Assembly (NCBI GenBank): GCA_964036045.1
Contig: OZ038384.1
Coordinates: 26,641,771-26,705,770 of the forward strand
Length of the DNA stretch: 64,000 nucleotides
Direction of reading: 5' to 3'
Source of the DNA: Eutreptiella sp. 'Long Island Sound 2002'
Taxonomy: Eukaryota > Euglenozoa > Euglenophyceae > Eutreptiales > Eutreptiaceae
This document shows, piece after piece, positions 31,601-43,849 of this stretch (the stretch's first letter is position 1; every line of letters starts with the position of its first letter). Made by a program: the position numbers and the translations under genes. The notes under the pieces were generated by a model. That model searched no databases. It was not told where the DNA came from and was given only the letters and a program-made list of their open reading frames with translations.

Positions 31601-34575
31601 CAAGTAGGACTGTCACGGGCAAAGGCCGCATGCCGTGGCTCATGTGGTGGGCCCATGGCATGCGGTGGGAACATTATGGAGCGCACATATACTAGGTATG
31701 GGACACGGTACGGTTTTTCAATTGGCTTGTCCGCAAAACTTACCTTCTGGGGCAATTTTGCCCCTACAAGCGTTGGGAAGCCCTCCCATTGCCGCTTGGA
31801 GGGGACATCCACTACACCTTGGTCCCTGGCATGATCTTTGGTCAACGGTTTACTACACTGAATAAAGGAGTGCTCAAATATGTTGTCACTTGCATGCAGC
31901 TAGGGGATGGGCTCTCCAATGGGCATCCTTCAACATTGCCATGCCCACGGTTGATTGGGACTGGTGGGTCACTATAGTGCAGCTGTTGTCCGATGTGCAC
32001 CTCGGCATTGTTGCCCTATAGGGACTTAAGCCTACTTTTTCCAATACGGAGGGAGTAACAACCGTAATTTTTCGCGAGTGACGGATCTACTATCACCCAC
32101 ATCCTTCTTGGACCATCAATGGAGTGGCCCGCTTGGTCCGTTGACCACTTTGTGCTGACGATGGTAATCAAAGCGCCTTGCTTTTTACATATCACCAAGG
32201 TACCTTCTTGGGCCCTACACTGCAGTTTCTCCACAAGTTGTGACTGGGGGTTCTCAATTAATATGGACTCTAGACAACGTATGCAAGGAGGAGGCATGAT
32301 GCCTTGATTGACATGGACAAGTGCAATGTCGTGTTTGGCGACATCAAGAACTCCATTTGGGGCAACACCCCAAACCGGTGCTAGCACATTGATCTTTGTA
32401 ACCACCGGCTGTACGACCCGTTGCACAAATTGCATTTCGACAGATTGGTGCAAGCACGACACACCCAAGGTTGCCACCATTTGGACGTTGTCTTGGTCTC
32501 CTCGCGCTGTTGGGAGCATGTTTACCTCATGACGTACCACGCGGTGGCCATGCCCACCTCTAACCACAAACTTGTACTTACAACCCACGCCCGTACCTCC
32601 ACGGACCGTGAGTCCCTCATCAAAGCCACCCACCCGGCCAAGGGGTGCAATGTCGGCAAGAGCGACCCAATGTACAAGAGACACAACGCATTTTCGCTGG
32701 TCAAGACGCCAAAGTGGACGCGGTATCAAAACACACCAGCTGTAACCGCCTCAAAAGTAACACACACCAATGGCACAAACACTTGCCAGTGGTCAAGCCA
32801 CACATCGCACAGGAGTTGCGCAATGTGGCCAACAGGCGCCTATACACCATGCGCCACGCTGCCATCCTCAAAGATGGGGTGTTCTTCGCTTGACCAAAAA
32901 CGTGACAAGTTGGCCATTCAACCCCACACAGAAGCAACCCAATCCGGCTGCGCGCGCGTTGCTTGCCACCTTTCCTGGCAACGCTCCATATGACATGCCT
33001 ACCCTACAGGCGCTCATTGCGGAGCTCATCCCGCAAGCGCACACGGCGAATGACCCCGGATCTTCAAGGATCCACAAATCTTCCAGCGAGCGTGCACGGG
33101 CAAGCTCCAGAAGGCTGTAGGCTCGCGATGTGGTTCCGCACACCTTGTTCGGTACACTCTCGGACGATGCACTACACCCTCCCATATGTAGGGCTGGACG
33201 TGTGGAGAGCAGAGGATGACCCGATGCAATGGTTGTGGTCCGAGGCGGTGTTGATATACAAGAAAGGGGATTCTGAATGCCCCGGAAGTTATCGACCCCT
33301 GTCCGTGACCAACAGCATGTATTGTATGACAACGAAGTTGTATTGGCCCTATTTGCACCGACTCGTGCACCAGGTGGTAAACTCGGAGCAAGATGGGTGT
33401 AGGCCTCTGCATACCGTGACTGAGAAAGTTGCAAACCCAGTCAACTGCCTGCATGAGATCCAAGTTGAGGAAGGGGAGCCCACCGTGGTGTTGTTGGATG
33501 TCGCCAACCTTTTCGGTCCACAATCCATGAAGTCATATTCTCCATCTTGACGCACGTACGTTTCCCGCCTCATTGTGTTGCCGGTGTTTGCAAGATCTAT
33601 GGACATATTGACACTTGCAGGGGCACACAAGGGGAGCAGATCCATTTCAAGCCTACACGCGGTGTCAAAGATGAGTTTCCTTGTGCCCAACTTTGTTCGT
33701 TATCCTAAACGAACCTTTGAGCATGCGTTTCATTGCCAAGTACCTGCACACCCTCGCATATGTCGATAATACTGCCATCATTATCCGACTATGACTTGTA
33801 TGACGTGGCGTATCAGCTTTTCTGGACCATGCCCTTCCAAGTGCATTCAGCACAAGTTCGGCATGAACGTTAGGAGGCACATTCCCTCCAGCACTATCAA
33901 GACCTTGTTGGCAATGAGTTGGCGAAGCTGAACAACCATTTGATGCCATCCCCGGTGTGCGAGTGGATTGTCAAGCCAGCACCTAGAATTTATTGCCGGA
34001 AGTGTATTGGACGTCATGGCTGCCTCTGCGCTCTGTCAAACGTGATAATCGGGCACGATGGCTCTAGGCGACACTACATTGGCCGGGGTACGAAGCACCT
34101 TGGGAAACCCAGCCGGCGCGCTTTGCAAGATGCAAACAATGCCATGCCCAATAGTGCAAGACAGGCTCCTAGCATCCTCATCCAAGTCACGATTTCGGCA
34201 AACCTCGGCAAACACATGGAAGCTAGACGTGCCCAAATGGCGGCAAACAACTTCCATTGATGCGCTGTGCATGTGCACCCCCTTGCAATTGCCACACTAG
34301 TTGCAGCAAATTTTTTTCCATTGCACACGAATTGGGGAGTGGTTGCCACATGCACTTCCATGTGTTCCCACCGTTGCAGGCATTGGTCTTTGACAAAATG
34401 CAACACACCCCGTTCTTTGTCACCAACAAACGGCCCGCGCACATCGTCTAGCTTGTTGCCGGAGCACCACTGCAGGCCACGGATGGAGGCGGCGAGACCG
34501 GACTCTTTACGCCGACCCCCCCGCCCCCCCTTTGTGCTGGGTTTTGGCTGGGAAGTGTGCAAGGGGGCCAAAGGC
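31600..34575 (+). mobile_element. LINE-B, degenerate endonuclease plus reverse transcriptase
   Basis: This is a non-LTR retrotransposon. Endonuclease traces: ASFNIAMPTVDWDWW (31,922) and, near 32,480-32,590, DVVLVSSRCWEHVYLMTYHA plus SNHKLVLTT, typical of the apurinic-type nuclease C-terminus (the expected SDH is SNH here). The reverse transcriptase frame 32,963-33,550 shows VLIYKKGDSECPGSYRPLSV, a QDGCRP motif and VVLLDVANLF. The metal-binding box is at 33,759-33,770 and reads YVDN instead of YVDD, so the second Asp is lost. Later parts (33.9-34.5 kb) are open in pieces. Many frameshifts make it inactive. Endonuclease fragments of the same LINE occur at 36.6-37.0 kb and a short piece at 43.1-43.2 kb. 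Confidence 0.75.
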
Positions 34576-34734
34576 GCCCTAAGGAAACTTTGCTTTAACT
34601 AGTCGAGGGTGAAAAAATGGTTTTCACCGCATGTGTCTATACTCAAAATACTCAGTGTTTTTAGGAGAACCCAATATTGGATAAAAAAGAAATAGGACCA
34701 AATATGAATACCAACCCTGTGGAGAGGTATGTCA

Positions 34735-34812
34735 TAGACGGCCCATACCCCGGTGGGTAAAGTAGTGCCTCTGCATCGGAAAGGTCGTAGGTTCAAACCC
34801 CAGCGGCGGCAA
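34735..34812 (+). repeat. tRNA-like sequence, probable SINE head
   Basis: It contains a box-A-like GGTGGGTAAAGTAGTG and a box-B-like GGTTCAAACCC about 30 bp later, followed by CAGCGGCGGC. The acceptor ends do not pair well, so it looks like a tRNA-derived element and not a working tRNA. Confidence 0.5.
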
Positions 34813-34888
34813 TGTGGAGGACTCTAGGCAGTATCAGGGACACAATGGGAAATTTTTTTGTGTGTTTTTTGTCTTTTTTGTGCTTTGA

Positions 34889-35050
34889 ATTTGTCCCCTT
34901 AGTTGGGGATCCCCGAGAATGCAGGGGTGACATAGCATTTTCGCCCACTTTTAGGCCCCGCCAATTCTGATTTTGTCCCCCTTTGTTTCGGGATCCCGGA
35001 GAATGCAGGGATGATGTAGCATTTCCGCCCACTTTTGGGCCCCCCAGAAG
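34889..35050 (+). repeat. Tandem duplication of ~80 bp
   Basis: Two successive units share TTTGTCCC...TTCGGGATCC/TTGGGGATCC, GAGAATGCAGGG, GTAGCATTT/ATAGCATTT and CGCCCACTTTTGGGCCCC-type ends. A short phrase (ACTCAAAATACTCA or similar) recurs at 34,630, 35,480 and 35,635, suggesting further old SINE or MITE copies across 34.6-35.7 kb. No gene is seen. Confidence 0.55.
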
Positions 35051-35819
35051 GCAGGGGTTAGGCAGCCAATATGATTTTGTTCCTCTTCCACTCTTGAACG
35101 AGCCATTAATGCATATTGCTATATTTTTGAAGAAAGTATTGCACACGTTGCAAACCCTTGCCCCCCCCCCCCCTCGTCCAAAGGGTTTGGAAACATACAT
35201 GAACTGCTTCTTCACAACATGCATGGTTTGGCCTAGGTGGGGCGCCAACAGTGGGTGGGGCGGAAGCAGTGGCCAGGAATTGACTCAGGGGCACGGCGGC
35301 CGGTCTTGGTCAGGACCCGACCCCAAAGGGGGGGGGGTACCCCCCCCCCCCCCCTCTCTACAGACCCAACCATGGTTGTATAGAACAATGGGTGTTACGG
35401 GCAGCGGAGGCGTTGGAGATTTTGTTTTAGGCATATGGCAAGGGGAAATTTTTTTGATTGACCCTTTGTGTCTGTGCTCAAAATACTCAAAATTTTGTGG
35501 AGATTTCAAAAATGGGTGAACGGCACAGAAAAGGATTTTGACCCCCACTTGGCCTCCGGGTCGGACCTTGGCTAATGGGAGCCTGAGTTGATGGGCAATT
35601 TTTTTAAAATCAATTTTCACCCCACCTATGCATACTCAAAATGATCAACGTGTCATGGCAATCATTTTGACCTATGTATGACGGGGTACCCACCGACCTT
35701 TAATGGTAGGTAACGAAACCAGCACCCACTGCGGAGCACGCGTGGGTCCTAGAGGCTATGGCTAGGCATCACCATGTAGCACCGCACAAGCGACACAAAG
35801 AGCCGTCACCGCCACGGGC

Positions 35820-36480
35820 GCCGACACCAGTCTCACCGCCGTTGAAACTTATGACGTCATTACCAGCCTCCTCTTTGAACATGGCAAGCGAGCCATGCTA
35901 CACGCACAAACATAGACCGCCAGCCTATGCCGAGAAGAGGTGGCGCAGGCACTCGCCCAATCGGCCACCGCCCTCTTATTGGCTCACCACCATGTGCAAC
36001 CGTGGCGTAAAACTTACTTTATTAACAACAAACAAACAGCGAGGTGGGACGTAGAGGCACAACATGCGGTGTAGCAGTTGTCGTACTTAGCGGAATCTTG
36101 CCAATTACGCCACCATCAGTGGCGCATGATTGTCCTCCCCAAGGTGTGGCAACACACAACCCTGCCGAACTGTTGGGAGCACGCCCATCTATTGCGGTCC
36201 ACCAACACCCAAGAAGACGAAGCGTGCGATTGGTGGCATCTAATTGAAGTACACGCGCTTACCCTGAAAACCTTGCGGCAGAAGACTTTGTAAATCCTCC
36301 ACGGGGATGTCCGTTGCACACCGCTGGTGCATAATTCGCCTTAGAGACGAGACCCGAAATGTGGCGCACCAATGGCGCAAGACACAAGGGCCCCCCATTA
36401 TTTGAGGTTTTCAGCAACCTCCAAGATATGCAGGTCGCGCTTGTGGACATGGGCTATATCATTATTTTGAGTGGATTGTA
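35820..36480 (+). pseudogene. Possible LINE-B accessory or N-terminal coding fragment
   Basis: A frame readable across one stop contains EEVAQALAQSATALLLAHHH, VQPWRKTYF, then QLRHHQWRMIVLPKVWQHT and EDEACDWWHLIEVHALTLK. It precedes the LINE-B endonuclease fragment at 36.6 kb on the same strand. I do not recognise it on its own, so the assignment to LINE-B is by position only. Confidence 0.3.
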
Positions 36481-36624
36481 GCACCCTTGAGAAGTTTGGC
36501 ACGAGTTGCACACCCGTGCAAATAGGGCAACACGGGTGGGGCCCTCCCGCCACCCCACCACCACCATGTTGGTAGTGGTAGGTCGTACCTAAGCCACAAC
36601 CAAAGCCAGCCTTGTCAGTGACCC

Positions 36625-37188
36625 ATGACCTGCTATGTGACGTGTTGTTGGAAAGTTGTTGCGGTTTTGGTCGCTAGTTCAACAAAATTTGCGTATCTTT
36701 GCGTACGGCGGGATATGACATTCACCAAGCCCACGGATCCAGGTTCGTTAGGGCTAATTTTCCAAGAGCTCGTCCACCTCAATGGGGAACGCTTGGGCCT
36801 CTGGTGGGGATCCTTCAACATTGGGGGCCCTACATTGGATTGGGACCGATGGGTGACCATGTTGCAGCTCATGTCCAATGTGCACCTCGGCATTGTCCGC
36901 TTACGGGAAATCAAGTGTGTCCTCCCCAACATAGAGGCGGAAACAAGACTAACTTTTACCGAGTGGCACATGTCAATGTGCCATAAGGGGGGGAGCGGAC
37001 TCCGCGGGTCCGAGGACGTGAGCAACCCCCCCTTCCCCCAAGGGGCCTATGCCCAACAGTTAGTTGTCAAAGGTAACGGCCCAAAGAGGCGATGGCCGCC
37101 GAAGGTGCCCCGCCGCCGAAAGCTTCCGGATGTCCACACACACCACAAGGACTACCCTGGGTGCTTGAGTTGGGGTGATGGATTCTAA
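36625..37188 (+). pseudogene. LINE-B endonuclease N-terminal fragment
   Basis: This is an open frame of 187 codons with LGLWWGSFNIGGPTLDWDRW and LMSNVHLGIVRLREIKCVLP. It is closely similar to the decayed LINE-B copy at 31.9-32.0 kb. The Asn of SFN and the Glu of REIK sit where apurinic-type endonucleases have their first metal-binding residues. The frame ends shortly before the 41-bp satellite begins, so the element is cut off here. Confidence 0.6.
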
Positions 37189-37317
37189 ATTTTCGGTGTG
37201 GTTGCGATGTGACGATCCTGAATTTGGAATTCTTCCTCGGCTCAAGTGCAAGGCCACAGGTTTCAAGGGTGAACAACGGTGGGTACATAGTGCGTTCTTT
37301 CTTTGATTTTTTTTCAA

Positions 37318-39465
37318 ACTTCGACACTCCCAGACTTCCGTGTGGGCCCTTGAGTTGGGGATGTCGACTCCCACGCTTTTGCGTGGCCCCTTGAGTTGGG
37401 GCTACATACTCCCACACTTTTGCCCGGCCCCTTGCGTTGGGGATACAAACTCTGCGGCTTCTGTTTGGCCTCTTTAGTACGGAATACGGACCCCCACGCT
37501 TTTGCGTGGCCGCTTGAGTTGGAGATACGGACTTGCACGCTTTGGCCTGGCCCGATGAGTCTGGGATATGAACTCCGAAGCTTTTGCCTGGCCCCTTTAG
37601 TAGGGAAAACGGACTCCCTCGCTTTTGCGTAGCGCCTTGAGTCGGGGATAGGCACTTCCACCCTTTGGTCTAGCCCCTTCACTTGGGGATACGGACTCCC
37701 AGGCTTCGATCGAGCTCGTTGAGTTGGTAATACGAATTCCCACGCTTTTGCGTTGCCCCTTGACTGGGGGGTACGGACTCCCATGCTTCCGGCTTCTTTT
37801 CTTGGGGATACGGAGTCCCACGCATGGGTGTTGCCCTGGGATGCGGACCCCCACACTTCAGTGTGGCCCCTTGAGTTGGGGATACGGACTCTCGCGTTTT
37901 TGCGTGCCCCCTTGACCTAGGGATACGGACTCCCACGCATTGGTGTGGCCCGTTGAGTCGGGGATAGGACTGCCACGCTTCAATGTAGCCCCTTGACCTA
38001 GGGATATGGAGTCCCACGCTTGGGTGTTACCCCGGGGTACAGACTCCCATCCTTTAATTGGGAATGCAGAATCACACGTTTTTGCGTGGCCCCTTGAGTT
38101 AGGGATATGGACTTCCACGCTTTGGTTTGGCCCCTTGAGTTCGGGCGGACTCCCACGCTTTGGTCTAGGTCGTTAAGTTGGGGATACGAACTCCTACGCT
38201 TTTGCGTTTACCCTTGAGTTGGAGGTAAGAACTCCCATGCTTCGGGGGTTTTTTCTTGGGGGTACGGATCCCCATGCTTGGGTGTTGACCCGGGATACGG
38301 GCTCCAATGCTTCGGTGTGGCCCATTAAGTTGGGGTTACCGACTCCCACGGACTGGTGTGACCCCTTGGATTGGGGATATGTACTTCCACAGTTTGGTCT
38401 GGCCCCTTGAGTTCGGCATATGGACTTCTGCGCTTTTGCGTGCCCCCTCGAGTTGGGGACCTGGACTTGCACAGTTTGGCATGGCCCCTTGACTTGGGAA
38501 TACCGACTACCACGCTTCAGTGTTGCCCCTTGACCTAGGGATACGGACTCCCATGTGTGGGTGTTGCCCCGATATACGGACCCCAGACTTTGGTGTGGCC
38601 CCTTTAGTTGGAAATACGGACTCCTGCGCTTTTGCATGGGCCCTTCAATTGGGGATACCGTTTGCCATGCTATGGTGTAGCTCGTTGAGTTGGGGATACG
38701 AACTCCCACGCTTCTGCGTTGCCCCTTGCCTTAGGGGTACGGAATCCCATGCTTCGGGGTTTTTTTGTTGGGGATACGGACACCCACACTTGGGTGTTGC
38801 CCCGGGATACGGAGTCCAATACTTTGGTGTGGCCCCTTGATTTCGGTATATGGACTCGGGGATATGGGTTCCCACGGTTTTGTGTGGCCCCTTGAGTTGG
38901 GGACACGTATTACCGCGCTTGTGCCTACCCCGTTCACTTTGGGATACCGACTCCCACCCTTTGGTGTAGCCCCTTGAGTTGGGGATGCAGGCTGCCACGC
39001 TTCAGTGTGGCCCTTTGACGTGGGGATGCGGACTTCCACACTTGGGTCTTGCCCCTGGGATACAGACTCCCACACTTTGGTCTGGCCCCTGGAGTTGGCG
39101 ATACGGAACGCCACGCTTTTGCGTGGCCCCTCCAGTTAGGGATACGGAGTCCAAGGCTTCGGTCGAGCCCCTTGAGTTGGGAATGCGGAGTTCCACGCTT
39201 ATGGGTTGCCCCTTGAATTCGAGATACGCAATCCCACACGTTTGCGTGCCCCCTTGAGTTGGGGATATTGACTCCCAGGCTTTGGTGTGCCAACTTGAGT
39301 TGGGGATTCGGGATTGCATGGTTTGGCGTGGCCCCACGAGTTGCGGATGCGGACCCCAACGCTTGGGTGTGGCACCTTGAGTTGGGGATATGGATTCCCA
39401 TGCTTTGGCGTTGTCCCTTGAGTTGGCGAAACGGACTCCCATGCCTATGCGTGGTCCCTCGCCAC
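37318..39465. repeat. Satellite of ~41-bp units, about 50 copies
   Basis: The unit runs CTTGAGTTGGGGATACGGA, then CTCCCACGC, TTTTGCGTGG and CCC, about 41 bp, with frequent point changes and small indels. Many units contain the self-complementary CCACGCTTTTGCGTGG (6-bp stem, TTTT loop). All six frames are largely open, giving repeated translations such as GVRIPNSRGHAKAWESV on the minus strand. I take these as by-products of the repeat and not as genes. Confidence 0.9.
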
Positions 39466-39789
39466 ACTACATGTGTTGTGATTTCATGTGTATTTGTAGG
39501 TACGCGTGTTAACGAGTGTTTCCGGTTGCAAAAAACTCATCCGGCCATCACCGTGCCTAGTTTCAAATGTGTGTGTGCCCAAACCTAAACGAACATAAAG
39601 GCAACTGCCGCAAAGCGATGGGTGTAGGCAAGGGGCAAAGCAGTCGCCGCAAAGCGACGGGAGTAGTCAGGGTTTGGATGGCCAGGCAAATAAATTATCG
39701 TTGCATAAATTTGTCCATTGTGCTGGTTTTGCCTCATCGTCCACCTCCCTTAAGTGCCTCCAACGCCCCTTCCATTTTTTGTATACTAG

Positions 39790-40093
39790 ACATGCCTGCC
39801 AAAAAAAAGCAAAGAAGACCCTAGAAGAGAAGAGGTTGATAGTCAGCCCTTGCTACATTTGCGAAAACACGGGCTGCCAAAAGGCCTGCCTCCATTGCGG
39901 AATCGAATTTCACCCCCACTGCGACAAGCATGTCAACTGCCCCAATTCATCTGCACCAGATAGTCAAGAAGAGAGAGACATGCACAAGGTAGGCCCATCG
40001 TTTCAATTGGCGCCTTGCGACGGCCAATGTGGCATTATTTATGCCTACACGGGGCTGGGGCTGCACAGAAGACGTGTGTGGGTGCGGATGTAA
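39790..40093 (+). CDS. Cys/His-rich fragment, possible zinc-binding domain
   Basis: After a start in the MPAKKKQRRP region (39,793, a different frame), an open stretch reads KRLIVSPCYICENTGCQKAC followed by LHCGIEFHPHCDKHVNCPN. The spacing C-x2-C-x4-C-x3-C-x2-C-x4-H-x2-C-x2-H-x2-C suggests a binuclear zinc site. Such Cys clusters occur in transposase N-termini and in PHD-like proteins; no family is claimed. The frame runs to 40,093. A further piece at 40,558-40,749 (LQYLGFEGRVVRRLHWPMYD) may belong to the same gene after an intron. Low confidence as a working gene. Confidence 0.35.
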
Positions 40094-41214
40094 ATGTCAA
40101 ACCCCGCCCAATGATTTTGAAAGGCAGCAACCTTTTGGTGGGAGGACACATGAAGATTGGTTTACCACCACACGTTCCGAACAACCGTCGCTTGCCTCCG
40201 TTCTGGAGGTTGGCCCCCCCCCCCCCCCCCGCCATTCGTGAGAAGGACCCGTAACCGCAACCAAAGGAAGTCCGCATACTTCTCCCCCCACACCCCAATG
40301 AAGTTGAGTCATGCGATATGCTTTCTCATGGCGTCAAGCCCCGCAATACATCCTATGATTATAACCCTCTGAACCATCCCATTCACTTACATGCCCACAA
40401 ATATCGGCGATTACATGGGCGCAAGACGGATTGGCCTTTCCCATTAGACATGTTGCATTTCAAGTTGAACCAACATTGAGATTGGTGGGTTGATGTGCGT
40501 TCCTGCCATCAATGCAACCTCAACTCGCTCTAACCAAGGGTTGGGGGGGGGGGGGTCATGTCAGTTGCTACCAGCCCCAAACCCAACACCCCGCTGCAGT
40601 ACTTAGGTTTTGAGGGTCGAGTTGTTAGACGGTTGCATTGGCCTATGTACGATGTGCGTGAGTACTACTTTGAAAACAAGGAAACCGCTTACGGCGCGCC
40701 TAACACTTGCTACCGCCGGGGCAAGGCATCCGTCAGCCTTGCACCATGAGCGTAGTCCCTTTGACACCCCTTTGCATTGTGACCTTATTGAGGTGCTCGG
40801 TGAGGTGTTTTGGGGCGGTAACAAGCAAGGCGACAAATTTCGCGGGCGTGAGTATTTCATTTGACACCACACATTTGACACGAGGTAACGACCGCTAAGA
40901 GGGTGCCATTGGTGTAGTGCGAACAGCGTGGGAGCAAGGTGGTGATTTGGATATTAAACAGTGTCGTTGACGTTTTTCTATTGCAACTACCGGAAGCGCA
41001 CAGCAATGGAAGACAACATAACTCCTACGGACCCTCCTCGTCCTCATCCTCCTCCTCCTCTTCGGCAACTTTTGGAGACAGGGCACTAGTCCATTGCACA
41101 GTGTAGGGAGAGGAACCAAGTGTTTAGTTGGCGGCCAAAGAAGAGACCAGCAACCACACCATATAATTTTGATAGCTCATCAAGCGGGGCTCAGTTGTGT
41201 AAGTAAGAGCTTTT

Positions 41215-41560
41215 CTGCTGTCCTTCCTTGTTGGTGGACTCTCCCCTCCCTCCCCTTGTTACGTCGACCCATAGAATGTGTTCCAAGGAGCCACTCTTGG
41301 TCTTAGGCCCGTCCCTTATTGGGTTGATCAGTAGAAAGTGTTCCGTTGGTCTTAGGCCCCTCCCTTCTTAGGGCGACCCGTAGAAAGTGTTCCAAGTAGC
41401 CACTATTGGTCTTAGGCCCCGTTCTTTGGTCGATTGGTAGAAAGTGTTCCAAGCAACCATTGTTGGTCTTAGCCGCCCCCTTTCTTAGGGCGATCACTGG
41501 ACAGTGTTTCAAGGACCCACTCTTGGTGTTAGGCCCCTCCCGTCCGTGCCTCGAAATGTT
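41215..41560. repeat. Tandem repeat of ~60-bp units
   Basis: Five to six diverged units share GTAGAAAGTGTTCCAAG, CCACT(C/A)TTGGTCTTAGGCC and CTCCCTTCTTAGGGCGA. One unit carries an internal deletion. No coding frame is supported. Confidence 0.8.
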
Positions 41561-41790
41561 TTGGGAGAAGGCCTGTGCAAGTATGGTGCAAGTGGAAAGG
41601 GGTGATGTACCATGGAGCTTGGTCCGAGGCAAGTACCCGTTGTGTCAAGGCGGACGAAAAAGAAATCATGGTGAACTAGCCCGGGAAGAAGAACCAAAGC
41701 AAGCGGTCTCATGATAAGATCGATGCTGAGGATGAAGGGGACGCCCCCCCCCCCCCCCGTGCCACTACAACACCAACCCCACCACACAAG

Positions 41791-42321
41791 TCATCGGGCT
41801 CCTCGTCCTCGTCCTCCAACCTCCTCCTCTCTATGCACCAATTTCGTGCAAACGTACATGCCATTGCAAATTAGATAGTGCACATTGCTGCAATCCAACG
41901 GACAGTTCATTATGATGAGTGACATCAGCCTACTTGGTGTCTTGCGGAAGAGCTCTGCAGTGCTTTGATGGCCACCACAATAACCACAAACATCGGCACC
42001 ACACTCTCCCAGGAGGATGTGCCTACCAATGCATGTGTGCATGCATTGTAGGTCTACATTTTGGTGACACAGTTGACAGGAGTCTGAGGTTGGTGCTGCA
42101 CTTCCCATCTTAAAACCACATGCCTCATCTGTTTGATCAAGGAAGCCAAGGTACTGGTCAATACAAAGTTTTGGGCCGCTATCGGGCGGGGTAAGCAATT
42201 GCTCTTGCATCACAGCAATGACCCGTTGGCCCTCTTCATACCACATATGATCAACGTTGGACCCCAGCATCACGAACTTGGAATCATGCCCTTTCAATTT
42301 GAGTACTTTTTGTATCAACAT
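41791..42321 (-). CDS. Open frame with Cys/His cluster, unknown function
   Basis: This is a 176-codon open frame. Near the middle it reads SDSCQLCHQNVDLQCMHTCI, then GRHILLGECGADVCGYCGGH, which looks like a paired zinc-binding site. The N-terminal part holds HMWYEEGQRVIAVMQEQLLT. The C-terminal third passes into Arg/Gly-rich sequence next to a C/G run. No family is recognised. It could be a fragment of a transposon gene, given the surroundings. The opposite strand has shorter frames only. Confidence 0.35.
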   Translation of the reverse strand: MLIQKVLKLKGHDSKFVMLGSNVDHMWYEEGQRVIAVMQEQLLTPPDSGPKLCIDQYLGFLDQTDEACGFKMGSAAPTSDSCQLCHQNVDLQCMHTCIGRHILLGECGADVCGYCGGHQSTAELFRKTPSRLMSLIIMNCPLDCSNVHYLICNGMYVCTKLVHREEEVGGRGRGAR

Positions 42322-43134
42322 CCCATTTCAAGCGCACAACTTGGGGCCGGGGTACTCTTGCATGGACATGAGCTGTCAATAACACATGACCCCCCTGGAA
42401 CCGTGGACGCGAGCCACTAATAACCCAATCATATTGCGCCCACGCTCTCAGATTGTCCGTACGTAGAAAAAGCCAACGGACAGCTTGGATCTTACACACC
42501 ACACCACACCACACCAACAATGGGGCCGTACCCAGGGTCAACATTTAGAGTGGGTTGCTTGGGAACGCCAGGGTGTGTGCCTTAGATGGCACGCATCAAA
42601 CGCTCACGTGCACACGTGGCAGTAGCATCATTGTACAACACATTAACTACATGTTGTTTTCATTTCGAGGCGAATTGCTCTTCCACCTCATCCGTTCAGG
42701 AGGAGGATGTATGTCTTGTGCCATTGTGTGAATCTACTCCCATGATCTGCATTCACTACTATATGACCTTCCTGTCCCATGAGCTTCCTTCCAGCCCCCA
42801 TACATATGTATGTCTTGTGCCGTGGTGTATCTCTAATCCCATAACCACCTCAGGTGCGCACCCCCTTGAGGTTCTTAGTGCGCCTTGGAATAACCCAGCC
42901 GATACCTTACCTTCTGTTGGGGCGAGGGGGTGCCAGCTATGGAATCCCACTTGGTCCACATAGCAATTTGTTCAGATGGGCACGACCCCCCCCCCCCCAC
43001 AAAACCCCCTACACGCCCCACCCATGGCCCCTCGCAGAACCGCCCCCCCCCCCCCCCCACACCGCCAAGGGGCTTTCGGCCACCGGTTAGTTTGGGGGTA
43101 GTTGGTTTGCAGAACCATCCCCCCCCCCCCCCCA

Positions 43135-43247
43135 GACATCACACACACCCTTCACTGACCATCAATGGAGTGGCTTACCTCATCCGCAAAACCATGGACC
43201 ATTTTGTGCTCAAGGATAGTAATCAAAGCACCTCGCTCTTTTGAGAT
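43135..43247 (+). pseudogene. Short LINE-B fragment
   Basis: The DNA resembles 32,103-32,200 of LINE-B over about 95 bp (shared ACCATCAATGGAGTGGC and CCATTTTGTGCTCA-type stretches). It ends exactly where the X-type terminal sequence begins at 43,248. Confidence 0.6.
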
Positions 43248-43640
43248 CTCCCTAGAGACCCATGTTAAACCCAATATGTTTAATATTTGAATCAAAAATT
43301 AATGTGTTAACTCAAAGTTTAACTTTTTTTTGGGGGGTGAGGGGTTTAGACGGGAGAAACTCTACCCCCATGGAGTGCCTTACGGGATCGGGTGCCATTT
43401 TCACCCAGGGGTTGGGGGGGGGCTCACCTGCTTTCGCGGAAAAAAATATTAAAACGGTCCTCGGGTTTAATTTTTGAGCTTAATTTTTCGTTTAATATTT
43501 GAAATATCAAAAATTAATGAGTCGCCAGCATTAATATTAACCTGCGAAAAATTAATAACTGCCGCAAACATTAACCTCCCCTACAAATGCACAACAACAA
43601 GCCAAACATACCAGGCGGCATGCCCCGACCAAACCCCCCC
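43248..43640 (-). mobile_element. X4, terminal fragment of a TIR element
   Basis: In reverse orientation, 43,262-43,635 matches the right end of X1 (14,525-14,880). Shared items in order: GTTTGGCTTGTTGTTGTGCAT, TTAATATTAATGCTGGCGACTC, AAATTAA blocks and an ATGGGGGT phrase. At 43,248 the outer end reads CCCTAGAGACCCATGTTAAAC, a diverged version of the X1 TIR. No transposase frame accompanies it. Confidence 0.7.
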
Positions 43641-43849
43641 CCCCCACCCCCGGGGGCCTTCGGCCAACGGTTAGTTGGGGGGGTAGTTGGCGTCTAGAAC
43701 CGAGGAGTCGGCTCCCCCATAGAGTGTTGGTTGTAAATCGCCACGCGCAATTCTAAGGGAGGGCTCAAAAGTTGCATGGGTAAAAAAAAATATCTCACAC
43801 ATTTGGTTTGGCGCACCGCTTGGAAAACTCGAGGCGTCCGCTCCTTGGA

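Noticed and set aside
37314-39467. Series of 80-180-residue proteins on the minus strand (GVRIPNSRGHAKAWES type)
   Set aside because: These are readings of the 41-bp satellite in all frames; a unit length not divisible by three rotates the same peptide through the frames.
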